64,000 nucleotides of DNA, taken from Alphaproteobacteria bacterium (GTDB lineage: Bacteria > Pseudomonadota > Alphaproteobacteria > Rickettsiales > SXRF01). Shown piece by piece: positions 54,864 through 62,912 of the stretch. A model generated the notes under the pieces. That model saw nothing but the letters and a program-made list of their open reading frames with translations, made no database searches and was not told the DNA's origin. Each line of letters begins with the position of its first letter. Position 1 is the first letter of the stretch. Both the position numbers and the translations under genes were made by a program. The DNA lies in the NCBI GenBank assembly GCA_025362975.1, contig JANYES010000020.1, positions 1 through 64,000 of the forward strand. The letters are read 5' to 3'.

Positions 54864-56342
54864 ATGGATTCTATGATGATGGACGCAAGCAATCACCCGT
54901 TCGACGACGACAAGCTGCATGAGGAGTGCGGCGTGTTCGGGATTTTCTCGCATGCGGATGCGGCGGCGCACGTGGCTCTGGGCCTGCACGCGCTGCAACA
55001 TCGGGGGCAAGAAGCGGCGGGGATTGTGAGCCATGACAGCACGCATTTCTTCTCGCATCGCGCACTCGGGCTGGTGGGCGATAATTTCAATTCGGCGGAG
55101 ATTATCAATAAGCTTAGGGGGCATATTGCCATCGGGCATAACCGGTATTCAACCACCGGGGACACGCTGCTGCGCAACGTGCAGCCGCTGTATGGGGATT
55201 TCAGTTTCGGCGGGCTGGCGGTGGCGCATAACGGCAATCTGACCAATGCCATGCGTCTGCGCAAACAACTGATTGATATCGGGTGTTTGTTCCAGTCGAC
55301 GTCGGATACAGAAGTGATTATTCATTTGATCGCGCTATCGAAACAGGCGTCGGTTGAAGACCGGCTGATCGATGCGCTGTCGCGTATTGAGGGCGCTTAC
55401 TCGCTCGTGGTGCTGGCGCAGGACCGCATGATCGGCGTGCGTGACCCGCACGGTGTGCGCCCGCTGGTAATGGGTAAGTTGAACGATTCGATTATTTTCG
55501 CGTCGGAAACCTGTGCGCTGGATATCGTAGGTGCGCAATATGTGCGCGATCTGGACCCGGGAGAAATCGTAATTGTGGACCCCACGGGCATTCGTTCGCT
55601 GAAACCGTTTACACCGACGAAGAAGCGTTTCTGCATTTTTGAATACGTGTATTTCTCGCGGCCCGATTCGCTCTCCGAAGGGGCGAACGTGTACGAGGTG
55701 CGCCAGCGCATCGGTGCGCAGCTCTCGCGCGAAGCGCCGGTGGATGCGGATGTGGTGGTGCCGGTGCCGGATTCGGGGATTCCGGGGGCGCTGGGCTATG
55801 CGAAAGCATCGGGGATTCCTTTTGAGCTGGGGATTATTCGAAACCATTACGTGGGCCGCACGTTTATCGAGCCCAGCGACCATGTACGCCATCTGGGTGT
55901 AAAGCTGAAGCATAACGGCAACCGGGCGATGCTGGAAGGCAAGCGCGTGATTCTTGTAGACGATTCGATCGTGCGCGGGACGACGTCGAAGAAAATCGTC
56001 AACATGGTGCGTGACGCGGGCGCGAAAGAGATTCACATGCGCATCGCTTCGCCGCCGACGACGAATCCGTGTTTCTATGGCGTGGATACACCGACGAAGG
56101 AACATCTGCTGGCGGCGCGTTACGATATAGCGCAGATGGCCAAGCTGATCGGGGTGGACAGCCTTGCGTTTATTACGCTGAACGGAATGTATCAGGCGGT
56201 GGCGCAGATCAACCGCGATAACGCTTCGCCGCAATATTGCGATGCGTGCTTCTCGGGGGATTACCCGATTCCGCTGACCGATGCGGGCAACATCGCCAAT
56301 GAGCATCTGAAAGATTCCCGCTCCATCGTGCAGGATGTGTAG
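54864..56342 (+). CDS. purF: Amidophosphoribosyltransferase
   Basis: A 492-residue enzyme of the first committed step of purine synthesis (PRPP plus glutamine to phosphoribosylamine). After a short propeptide the nucleophile is Cys22 in EECGVFGIFS, with HALQHRGQEAAGI and HNRYSTTG. The PRPP loop is VILVDDSIVRGTTSKKIV. Cysteines near the end (NASPQYCDACFSG) could hold a 4Fe-4S cluster, as in B. subtilis-type PurF. Several in-frame Met codons at the start (residues 1, 4, 5, 6) leave the exact start open. Confidence 0.96.
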   Translation: MDSMMMDASNHPFDDDKLHEECGVFGIFSHADAAAHVALGLHALQHRGQEAAGIVSHDSTHFFSHRALGLVGDNFNSAEIINKLRGHIAIGHNRYSTTGDTLLRNVQPLYGDFSFGGLAVAHNGNLTNAMRLRKQLIDIGCLFQSTSDTEVIIHLIALSKQASVEDRLIDALSRIEGAYSLVVLAQDRMIGVRDPHGVRPLVMGKLNDSIIFASETCALDIVGAQYVRDLDPGEIVIVDPTGIRSLKPFTPTKKRFCIFEYVYFSRPDSLSEGANVYEVRQRIGAQLSREAPVDADVVVPVPDSGIPGALGYAKASGIPFELGIIRNHYVGRTFIEPSDHVRHLGVKLKHNGNRAMLEGKRVILVDDSIVRGTTSKKIVNMVRDAGAKEIHMRIASPPTTNPCFYGVDTPTKEHLLAARYDIAQMAKLIGVDSLAFITLNGMYQAVAQINRDNASPQYCDACFSGDYPIPLTDAGNIANEHLKDSRSIVQDV

Positions 56343-56351
56343 GGCTGGCTT

Positions 56352-57059
56352 ATGGCTTTACTGACAGGACGAATTGCGCTGATTACCGGGGCGTCACGCG
56401 GGATTGGCGCGGCGGTGGCGCAAGCTTACGCGCGCGAGGGCGCGCATGTGATTCTGGTGGCGCGCGATAGCAAGGGACTGGAAGCGACAGACGATCTTGT
56501 GCGCGCGGCGGGTGGTACGGCGACGCTGGTGCCGGTGGATTTGCGCGATTATGAGAAAATCCAGATGCTGGCGATGAATGTGGCGCAGCGCTTCGGTAAG
56601 CTCGATATTTTAGTTGGCAATGCGGGGATGCTGGGCGAGCTGACGCCCCTGCCCCATGTTACACCCGAGGACTGGGATAAGATCATGGGGCTGAACGTGA
56701 CGGCGAATTGGCATTTACTGCGCTGTTTTGATGCGGTGTTGAAACAATCCGATGCGCCGCGAGCGCTGTTCGTGACTTCGGGAGTGACCAAGCGGGCCAG
56801 CCCTTACTGGGGCGCCTATGCGGTTAGTAAGGCAGCACTTGAGTCGATGGTAAAACTTTACGCGGCGGAAAACGAGAAACAGGCGTTGCGCGTCAGTCTG
56901 ATCGACCCCGGCCGGGTGCGCACGCGCATGCGCGCGCAGGCCTATCCGGGCGAAGACCCGGCGAGTTTGCCGGAAGCGTCGACGATTACGGATGTATTCG
57001 TGAAGGCGGCAAGCCCGAGCTGCATGCAGACGGGCGAAACATTTGGAACGGGTGGCTGA
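56352..57059 (+). CDS. Short-chain dehydrogenase/reductase
   Basis: A 235-residue classical SDR. NAD(P)-binding TGASRGIGAAVAQAYAREGA, NAG motif ILVGNAGMLGE, and the catalytic region with Ser in FVTSGVTK and YxxxK in YWGAYAVSKAALESMVKLYA. The substrate is unknown. This gene follows purF in many alphaproteobacteria. Its stop codon overlaps the next start. Confidence 0.9.
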   Translation: MALLTGRIALITGASRGIGAAVAQAYAREGAHVILVARDSKGLEATDDLVRAAGGTATLVPVDLRDYEKIQMLAMNVAQRFGKLDILVGNAGMLGELTPLPHVTPEDWDKIMGLNVTANWHLLRCFDAVLKQSDAPRALFVTSGVTKRASPYWGAYAVSKAALESMVKLYAAENEKQALRVSLIDPGRVRTRMRAQAYPGEDPASLPEASTITDVFVKAASPSCMQTGETFGTGG

Positions 57060-57748
57060 TGGAAAACTTGCTGGTATGCGCCGTCAAGGCGCTTAATTCG
57101 TTATTTGCACCGGGGATGTTCGTGGTGTTTTTCCAGTCGATTGCACTGGCCATTGCGGTGCTGTTCGCATTTGTGGCGGGGGCGGGGTATTTTTTCTGGT
57201 GGTTGCAGCATGCGATGGGTATCGGGCTGCCGTGGTGGCTGGGCGACATGGCGTCGGCGGTGGTGGCGTTTATGTTCTTCCCCGGGATTATGCCGGTGAT
57301 TGTGAGTTTCTTCGATTACAAGATCGCGTCTCTGATCGAGCGACAGGATTATCCGGGCACTACACCAGTAGTGCAAGCGGCGTTCTGGCCGGATTTCTGG
57401 CATGATGTGCGGTTTTCGCTGTGGGCGGCGGTGCTTAATATCATCGTATTGCCGCTGTATTTGATCCCGGGGCTGAACCTGGTGCTGTTTTATGTGCTCA
57501 ACGGCTATTTGCTGGGGCGGGAGTTTTTCGGCATGATGGCGCGCCGGCATGTGAGCCTTGAGGCCAGCCGGACGCTCTATCGCAGCCACAATACGCTGGT
57601 GATCAGCGCGGGCATTCTGCTGACGTTACTGGCAACCATTCCGGTGATCAACCTGATCGCGCCGTTCTGGGGGATGGCGATGATGGTGCATCTGTATCAC
57701 AAGGTAAAGTTGCCGGACCCTGTGGTTAGCTACAGGCAAATTCTTTAA
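57059..57748 (+). CDS. EI24/CysZ-like membrane protein, copy 1
   Basis: A 229-residue inner-membrane protein of the EI24 domain (CysZ-related) family, with 5-6 membrane segments. Signature part: LPLYLIPGLNLVLFYVLNGY, LLGREFFGMMARRHVSLEAS and the closing INLIAPFWGMAMMVHLYHKV. CysZ transports sulfate, but this subgroup is not characterised. Translationally coupled to the SDR gene. A paralogue follows. Confidence 0.85.
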   Translation: MENLLVCAVKALNSLFAPGMFVVFFQSIALAIAVLFAFVAGAGYFFWWLQHAMGIGLPWWLGDMASAVVAFMFFPGIMPVIVSFFDYKIASLIERQDYPGTTPVVQAAFWPDFWHDVRFSLWAAVLNIIVLPLYLIPGLNLVLFYVLNGYLLGREFFGMMARRHVSLEASRTLYRSHNTLVISAGILLTLLATIPVINLIAPFWGMAMMVHLYHKVKLPDPVVSYRQIL

Positions 57749-57871
57749 TTTCAAAAGGATAACTCCGCTGCGCGTCGCGCATTTTTTGTTAAGCAATATT
57801 AAGTATACTAGAGCATGCAAGCTGCGGCTTAAGTAACTGTAGTAACAAAAAATTTCGCTGAATGGATTGGG

Positions 57872-58564
57872 ATGGATGCGCTGATTACCTCCGCCATACG
57901 CGCTCTTCATTCCCTGGCGGCACCGGGGATGCTGGAGATTTTTGTGAAGTCCGTCGGCGTGACGGTGCTGTCGCTGATTGGGTTCATCATGGCCAACACC
58001 CTGTTCTTTGCATGGCTGGCGCATACGCTTGCCGGCACCGCGGCCTCCAATTTCATGCCGTGGCTGGGCAGTCTGCCGCCGAGCCAGATCGCGTGGGTTT
58101 TATTTCCGGGGCTGATGCCGGTGATTATCCATTTCTTCGTCGACATCATCGCGCTACTGATCGAGGAGCGGGATTACCCGAAATCGATGCATGTAGGCGA
58201 GCAGGCGTTCTGGCCGAAGATGGCGCACGATCTTAAATTCTCGCTGTTTGCGATGACGCTTAACCTGCTTGTGCTGCCGTTATACCTGTTGCCGGGGCTG
58301 AACCTTGTACTGTTTTACCTGCTCAACGGCTATCTGCTCGGGCGGGAATTTTTCAGCATGGCGGCGCGAAGGCATATCCCGGCGCGTGAAATCAATGATT
58401 TATACCACCGCCATTCGACGGTGATCTTCCTTGCCGGGATTGTGCTGGCCGTTATGGCCACGATTCCGATTGCCAATCTGCTGGCGCCATTCTGGGGCAT
58501 TGCGGTGATGGTGCATCTGTATCACCGGCTGAAGCGGCCGGTCGTGCTTGAACGGGTGTTATGA
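57872..58564 (+). CDS. EI24/CysZ-like membrane protein, copy 2
   Basis: A 230-residue paralogue of the preceding gene. It shares LPLYLLPGLNLVLFYLLNGY, LLGREFFSMAARRHIPAREI, and LLAPFWGIAVMVHLYHRLK. The N-terminal third differs more. The two copies form a tandem duplication with a 123-bp gap that has no gene but room for a promoter. Confidence 0.85.
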   Translation: MDALITSAIRALHSLAAPGMLEIFVKSVGVTVLSLIGFIMANTLFFAWLAHTLAGTAASNFMPWLGSLPPSQIAWVLFPGLMPVIIHFFVDIIALLIEERDYPKSMHVGEQAFWPKMAHDLKFSLFAMTLNLLVLPLYLLPGLNLVLFYLLNGYLLGREFFSMAARRHIPAREINDLYHRHSTVIFLAGIVLAVMATIPIANLLAPFWGIAVMVHLYHRLKRPVVLERVL

Positions 58565-59144
58565 ACCTCTAGGGCGGTGCCATGCCAATCACACCTTTGC
58601 GCGATAAGCCGCTCTGGTTAAACGTGGTGTACAGGCCGTTCAGCGTGTCGGACAAAAGCCTCGATCGTTTTAGCATCCCTGATGCTTGCTTATAAGCAGG
58701 CATTCGATGCGCGAGGACCGAAACAGATGATGAATGTGCTGGTGAAGGTCGTAGGCGTACTGGATACGCTGGTGGGTATCTGTTTCCACTGGAACGAGGA
58801 TTACCAGAAGGCATTCCGCGAAGGGTTCAACGAGGCCCTATCTCGACCCCAGCAATCTACGCATGAAACTACCGTTCAACGCGCCGAGTGCACCGTTCAC
58901 GGGCCCCTGCGCCGACATGATCCGCGACCAGTTCGAGATCTTAAAAGGACGCCGCAGCGACGACGGCATCGAAGATAAGCCAGGCTAACGCCATAAAATC
59001 GCCCGCGATGCCCGTCAGGCGGTCGAACGAAAATAAGGAAAATCTATATATTATGAAAACTTGACTAGGACGGCACCGATGTACGCCAATTTTTGATTGA
59101 CTAAGGGGCGTCCAGTCGCGATAGTACGCCTCTTTTCAAGGCTA
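58565..59144. other. Gene-poor boundary upstream of tRNA-Glu
   Basis: Only fragments are seen: a 38-codon plus frame from ATG 58581 (MPITPLRDKPLWLNVVYRPF), and an open frame 58682-58978 whose first 60 residues (VLVKVVGVLDTLVGICFHWN) might be coding and whose end is Arg/Pro-rich noise. They look like decayed genes. GC content falls across this stretch towards the integrated element. The tRNA-Glu promoter should lie near the right end. Confidence 0.4.
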
Positions 59145-59219
59145 GACCCCTTCATCTAGCGGTTAGGATACCGCCCTTTCACGGCGGGTGCACGGGTTCG
59201 ATTCCCGTAGGGGTCACCA
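59145..59219 (+). tRNA. tRNA-Glu (anticodon TTC)
   Basis: A complete 75-base tRNA with CCA encoded. Acceptor GACCCCT pairs with AGGGGTC; D-arm CATCTAGCGGTTAGGATA; anticodon arm CCGCC-CTTTCAC-GGCGG with TTC; T-arm CGGGTTCGATTCCCG. Its 3' end is the likely attachment site of the element carrying the adjacent integrase. Confidence 0.97.
59194..59219 (+). other. Probable left attachment site (attL) in tRNA-Glu
   Basis: The T-arm and acceptor 3' end of tRNA-Glu, 165 bases before a tyrosine integrase that reads away from it. Integrases of this class recombine into tRNA 3' ends and keep the tRNA intact. The matching attR would be a direct repeat of these bases beyond the right edge of the window. 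Confidence 0.6.
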
Positions 59220-59341
59220 TTCCTTCTTCCGAGAAGGTTCAAAATCATCCAAACCACTTTATTTTTCATCGGTTTTAGGCTATGTTCACTCCATAGCCTT
59301 CCTAGGATGTTTTGCAAAATCCGGCCTTACTGGGGACATAA

Positions 59342-59382
59342 TTGGGGGCATGACATAAAATAGCTAAAGGAGATGCCCCCAA
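59342..59382 (+). promoter_or_regulatory. Hairpin enclosing the integrase ribosome-binding site
   Basis: TTGGGGGCAT (59342-59351) pairs perfectly with ATGCCCCCAA (59373-59382), and the loop holds the ribosome-binding site AAAGGAG (59366-59372). The ATG is at 59384. The fold could limit ribosome access to the integrase mRNA or be a binding site on DNA. Confidence 0.45.
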
Positions 59383-59383
59383 A

Positions 59384-60616
59384 ATGAAGCTCTCAAATTT
59401 AGACTGCAAAAACGCCAAGCCAACTGAAAAGCCTAGAAAAATGGCTGATGGTGGTGGGTTGTACCTAGAGGTAGCGCCCAACGGCAGTAAGTACTGGCGG
59501 ATGAAATACCGCTTCAATGGCAAGGAGAGCCGCCTCTCCTTTGGTCTTTATCCGGATGTATCCCTAGCAGAGGCGCGTGAAAAACGCCGTCTTGCCAAGA
59601 AAACGCTAGATGAAGGAAAGAACCCTAATGAAGAGAAGCGAATCGAGAAGCTCGAACGCCAGGTTAGCTATGAGAACAATTTTGAGAACATTGCACGCGA
59701 ATGGCATAAGGAAAAATATCATACATGGAAGCCGCTTCATGCTGCGCGGATTTTAACGAGGCTGGAAAAAGATGTTTTCCCGTCCGTGGGGGCACGACCT
59801 ATTAAGGCGATAAAGCCTATTGAGCTTTTGGCAGCCATTAGAAGAGTTGAAGATCGCGGTGCACACGACCTTGCTCACCGTACTATGCAGACCTGTAGCC
59901 AGATATTCCGCTATGGCGTTGCCACGGGCAGGGTTGAGCGTGATCCTACCGTTGATCTTCGCGGTGCATTAAAGCCGGTAAAGAGCGAAAACTATGCTTA
60001 CCTTGCTGAAGATGATTTGCCGCCGTTCCTAAAAAAACTTGAATGCTATGACTCGCATTACAACGGCCAACCACTCACCAAGCTAGCCTTTAAGCTGCTG
60101 TTGCTGACCTTCGTGCGTAGCGGCGAAATTCGTGGCGCACTATGGAAAGAGATTGATTGGGATAAAGCGCAATGGAAAATACCAGCTGAGCGCATGAAAA
60201 TGAAAGAACAGCATATTGTGCCACTTTCAAAGCAAAGCGTGGCTATATTGAAAGAGATACAGAAACTCACGGGTGATAGCTATGGTGGTTTCTTGTTCCC
60301 CAGCCAGCAGAACCCGCGAAAGATCATGAGTGAAAATACCTTCCTGCGTGTACTGGAAATTTTAGGCTACAAAGGCAAGGCAACGGCACATGGTTTCCGC
60401 TCAACTGCATCAACCATTTTAAACGAAAACGGATTTCGTTCCGATGTGATAGAGCGCCAATTAGCTCATGGTGAACGTGATCAGGTTCGCGCAGCATATA
60501 ATTATGCGCAATATCTTCCTGAACGAAAAGAAATGATGCATTGGTGGGCAAACTATATCGATAGCATCGCCATTTCTAACAAACGCCGTGTTAATAAGAT
60601 GAAACAGGGTAGCTGA
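59384..60616 (+). CDS. Tyrosine integrase (P4-like, DUF4102 N-terminus)
   Basis: A 410-residue site-specific recombinase. The N-terminal arm-binding domain (DUF4102-type) has KMADGGGLYLEVAPNGSKYW and ESRLSFGLYPDVSLAEAREK. A SAM-like core-binding region follows at about 95-190. The catalytic domain (about 205-390) has Arg in TFVRSGEIRGALWKEID, Lys in PLSKQS-type turn, HGFRSTAST (His and Arg), and the nucleophile Tyr in AAYNYAQYLPERKEMMHWW. It integrates the element into the adjacent tRNA-Glu. Confidence 0.95.
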   Translation: MKLSNLDCKNAKPTEKPRKMADGGGLYLEVAPNGSKYWRMKYRFNGKESRLSFGLYPDVSLAEAREKRRLAKKTLDEGKNPNEEKRIEKLERQVSYENNFENIAREWHKEKYHTWKPLHAARILTRLEKDVFPSVGARPIKAIKPIELLAAIRRVEDRGAHDLAHRTMQTCSQIFRYGVATGRVERDPTVDLRGALKPVKSENYAYLAEDDLPPFLKKLECYDSHYNGQPLTKLAFKLLLLTFVRSGEIRGALWKEIDWDKAQWKIPAERMKMKEQHIVPLSKQSVAILKEIQKLTGDSYGGFLFPSQQNPRKIMSENTFLRVLEILGYKGKATAHGFRSTASTILNENGFRSDVIERQLAHGERDQVRAAYNYAQYLPERKEMMHWWANYIDSIAISNKRRVNKMKQGS

Positions 60617-60653
60617 TTTGGTTTAATGTCGGTGCAACTGAACTGGGTCGCTA

Positions 60654-60863
60654 TTACCGGTTGCGACTGGCTTGCACGCGAGATTCTATCCAATCTTCAA
60701 TTTCTCTTTCCAGCCATCCTACGCTTCGTGCGCCAAGGCTAATATTTTCCGGAAAGCGATGTTCCTTTATAAGAGCATATATACTTGAGCGACTCAAACC
60801 CGTGCGGGTTTTTACATTTTCCAGGCGCAAAATACGTGTATTGGTTTGATTGGTCATGTGCAT
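60654..60863 (-). CDS. AlpA family regulator (excisionase-like)
   Basis: A 69-residue protein from ATG 60863 (GGAG lies 6 bases upstream; the longer frame begins at a TTG). Winged-helix core: ILRLENVKTRTGLSRSSIYA, LIKEHRFPENISLGARSVGW and LEREIEDWIESRV. AlpA proteins bind DNA and control integrase or excision in P4-like and CP4-57 elements. It converges on the integrase gene. Confidence 0.85.
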   Translation of the reverse strand: MHMTNQTNTRILRLENVKTRTGLSRSSIYALIKEHRFPENISLGARSVGWLEREIEDWIESRVQASRNR

Positions 60864-60950
60864 ACTAATCTCCAACAAAAATCAGTCAATATAATGTGTG
60901 GGAGCAACCTGTAGCTATTAGCTGCTTAGATGTTCACACAAAACCATCAT

Positions 60951-60968
60951 GATAGGAATTATCCTATC
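60951..60968. promoter_or_regulatory. Repressor operator upstream of the AlpA-like gene
   Basis: GATAGGA-ATTA-TCCTATC is a perfect 7-4-7 dyad, 88 bases before the AlpA ATG. The same geometry and half-site occur between the S24 repressor and the Cro-like gene, so this is likely an operator of that repressor. Confidence 0.6.
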
Positions 60969-61003
60969 AATCAACCAATCATCCGTCGGTTGCATCCTAT
61001 TTC

Positions 61004-61669
61004 TCATACTCGACGTCCTAACCATAATACTCTCCCTGCAATACGAAGGTCGTCCGGATCGATGTCCTCCATGGGCGCATACGCGGGATTGTCACTGATG
61101 ATCGCCACCTTACCTTTGGCCGGATTCATCAGGAGTCGTTTTACATAGAGATAATTGTCGAATTGCAGCACATAAATGCCATCCGTGCGCGAGGCATTTT
61201 GGGTGCCGTCTACTAATACCGTATCACCATTTGAAAGTGTCGGCTCCATAGAGTCGCCATCCACTCTGATTACAGAAAGCTTGTCGAAAGGTGCGCTGCT
61301 AATCATACGCAGCCATTCCCTCCGAAAACTTAGGAAATGAAGGACGGATTCACGATCAGTAAGTGCACCATGTCCTGCGGATGCTTCAACATCGAACACT
61401 GGAATATGCACAAATTCTTCCGGCTTTGGAGTGTAATCAAGCTCTCTGTGCGGTGAATCTGAGGGCAATAATTCATGCGCCTGGATACCAAGATGCTTAG
61501 CCAGATTTTTTCTGACTTCTTCATCCAGTTTTTTAGGCACACCCTTATAAAGATACTGATGCAGATAGGCAGCATTGCGCCCAATAGCAAGCGATGCTTT
61601 CTTTAAATCCGTGACATCCGAACGCTCTTCAAAAATGTCTTTCAGACGTTTTCTTGCTGAATCTTTCAT
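61004..61669 (-). CDS. S24-type phage repressor (XRE HTH plus LexA-like peptidase)
   Basis: A 221-residue repressor. N-terminal HTH at about 10-60 (DVTDLKKASLAIGRNAAYLH). C-terminal S24 domain with the cleavage site region (VEASAGHGALTD), catalytic Ser in VDGDSMEPTLSNGDTVLVDG and Lys in YLYVKRLLMNPAKG. Such repressors hold the lysogenic state and cleave themselves with RecA after DNA damage. Divergent from the Cro-like gene over an 84-bp operator region. Confidence 0.92.
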   Translation of the reverse strand: MKDSARKRLKDIFEERSDVTDLKKASLAIGRNAAYLHQYLYKGVPKKLDEEVRKNLAKHLGIQAHELLPSDSPHRELDYTPKPEEFVHIPVFDVEASAGHGALTDRESVLHFLSFRREWLRMISSAPFDKLSVIRVDGDSMEPTLSNGDTVLVDGTQNASRTDGIYVLQFDNYLYVKRLLMNPAKGKVAIISDNPAYAPMEDIDPDDLRIAGRVLWLGRRV

Positions 61670-61689
61670 GGTTTCAATTGCTTTCTAAA

Positions 61690-61753
61690 AATAGGCTATG
61701 TCCTACGGATTAGCATATTGACCGATAGGAATCAACTCAGTAATTTACCTATC
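61690..61753. promoter_or_regulatory. Lysogeny-switch operator region
   Basis: Between the divergent repressor and Cro-like genes. Site 1 at 61690-61707 is AATAGGC-tatg-TCCTACG, an imperfect copy of the 7-4-7 dyad at 60951. Further half-sites are GATAGGA (61724-61730) and CCTATC (61748-61753), the last touching the Cro-like start codon. Confidence 0.5.
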
Positions 61754-61972
61754 ATGCTAAATGAACAATTTAAAACACAGATCGAAGAATTCATCCTGCG
61801 CGTGGGCATTACGCCTACGACCTTTGGCCGTATGGCGTTGGGCGATCCTAATTTTATATCGCAGCTGCGCAATGGGCGCGTCTGCTCGCTGAGAACAGCG
61901 GAAAAAATCTGCACATTTATGGAATCCTACGATCAAAAATGGGGAGCACATCGCCATGCAGCACATAAATAG
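61754..61972 (+). CDS. Cro-like small DNA-binding protein
   Basis: A 72-residue protein from ATG 61754 (MLNEQFKTQIEEFILRVGIT); an upstream ATG at 61718 would cover the operators. HTH-like core: ITPTTFGRMALGDPNFISQL, RNGRVCSLRTAEKICTFMES. The pattern is common in early regions of alphaproteobacterial prophages. Its place opposite the S24 repressor fits a Cro role. Confidence 0.65.
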   Translation: MLNEQFKTQIEEFILRVGITPTTFGRMALGDPNFISQLRNGRVCSLRTAEKICTFMESYDQKWGAHRHAAHK

Positions 61973-62351
61973 CCAGAATCCATGTTCCATTTCACCCATT
62001 ATCTTGCAACCCGCTTTTGCGGAAGGAGCGGAAAGAGGTGCCACTGTCCAGTCTCATTGCAAGCAAAGAATCTTCGTCGATGCAATGCCACATGATGATC
62101 CAGAAACTGAGCACCGCCATGCCTTGTGGCGCGCGGTGATCAGCCAGCAAATCATGGATGCAAAAAACATATCCCTTAAGCCTGAAAAACAAGCGCTCAA
62201 AAAGCAAGCCATGGACTGGCTTTTCTACAATGAGAGCGATTTTACCATGGTGTGCGACTTAGCAGGATGGGAGCCGGACTACGTGCGCTCATTATGCATT
62301 ATTGCGCAATCGAATGCCTTTAACAAAGTAGTGCAAGTGAAGCATCTATGA
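61956..62351 (+). CDS. Hypothetical prophage early protein
   Basis: A 131-residue protein overlapping the end of the Cro-like gene by 17 bases. The N-terminal 40 residues are low-complexity. The C-terminal part (HALWRAVISQQIMDAKNISL, KQAMDWLFYNESDFTMVCDL, AGWEPDYVRSLC) resembles a small family frequent in alphaproteobacterial phage early regions. Function unknown. Overlaps the next start as ATGA. Confidence 0.65.
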   Translation: MQHINSQNPCSISPIILQPAFAEGAERGATVQSHCKQRIFVDAMPHDDPETEHRHALWRAVISQQIMDAKNISLKPEKQALKKQAMDWLFYNESDFTMVCDLAGWEPDYVRSLCIIAQSNAFNKVVQVKHL

Positions 62352-62707
62352 ACGACATATGCTTTTTCGATTCGGATTTCCAGTTTTTTTGTATGTCTGC
62401 CTCCATAGAGAGCGTGCGCAATGCCGTCACGGCGCGGGAGCAAATTTTTAGAGCCATTATGCGGCGTGGTGGGACTGGTGCTACCTCTTCCGAGTTAGCC
62501 GATATGCTAGGGTTTTCCTACGACATCGTGCAGTTTCGAATCTCTGAATTACATGAGCGGGACAGAATTATGGATTCTGGTCTCCGCCGCTTAAACGCCA
62601 GTCATGACAAGTGCACCATCGTATGGGTGCTTGCCTCTTATTCATATTCACCAGTCAGTGGAGCATTTTATGGCAAAGAAAAAGCAATCCAGTCAGCAAT
62701 TTGGTAA
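62348..62707 (+). CDS. Small winged-helix protein
   Basis: A 119-residue protein. The middle is a winged-helix fold: AREQIFRAIMRRGGTGATSS, ELADMLGFSYDIVQFRISEL, HERDRIMDSGLRR. ATGA overlap with the upstream gene shows translational coupling. An internal ATG at 62393 (MSASIESVRNAVTAREQI) is a possible start. Likely a DNA-binding early protein of the element. Confidence 0.65.
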   Translation: MNDICFFDSDFQFFCMSASIESVRNAVTAREQIFRAIMRRGGTGATSSELADMLGFSYDIVQFRISELHERDRIMDSGLRRLNASHDKCTIVWVLASYSYSPVSGAFYGKEKAIQSAIW

Positions 62708-62870
62708 TATTGTCAGTGATCTTTCCTGTTTCTTTGAAGTGGAAACCAGCCAATCGTACCATGACCAGGGCATCAGCCCTTACGGGCGCGGCTACCGTGC
62801 AGCATTGCAAACGGTGCAGGTGAAATTGCAGGAGTCGTTCGAGGCAGCGGGACTTCTGCCAGGCGCTTAA
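62670..62870 (+). CDS. Small hypothetical protein
   Basis: A 66-residue protein from ATG 62670 (MAKKKQSSQQFGNIVSDLSC), overlapping the winged-helix gene by 38 bases. It contains SYHDQGISPYGRGYRAALQT and ends QESFEAAGLLPGA. No domain is recognised. It directly precedes the replication gene with a 42-bp gap. Confidence 0.55.
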   Translation: MAKKKQSSQQFGNIVSDLSCFFEVETSQSYHDQGISPYGRGYRAALQTVQVKLQESFEAAGLLPGA

Positions 62871-62912
62871 TTACAAAGAAAATATTCCGCTTAAGCTTTA
62901 AGGATCGCGCTT

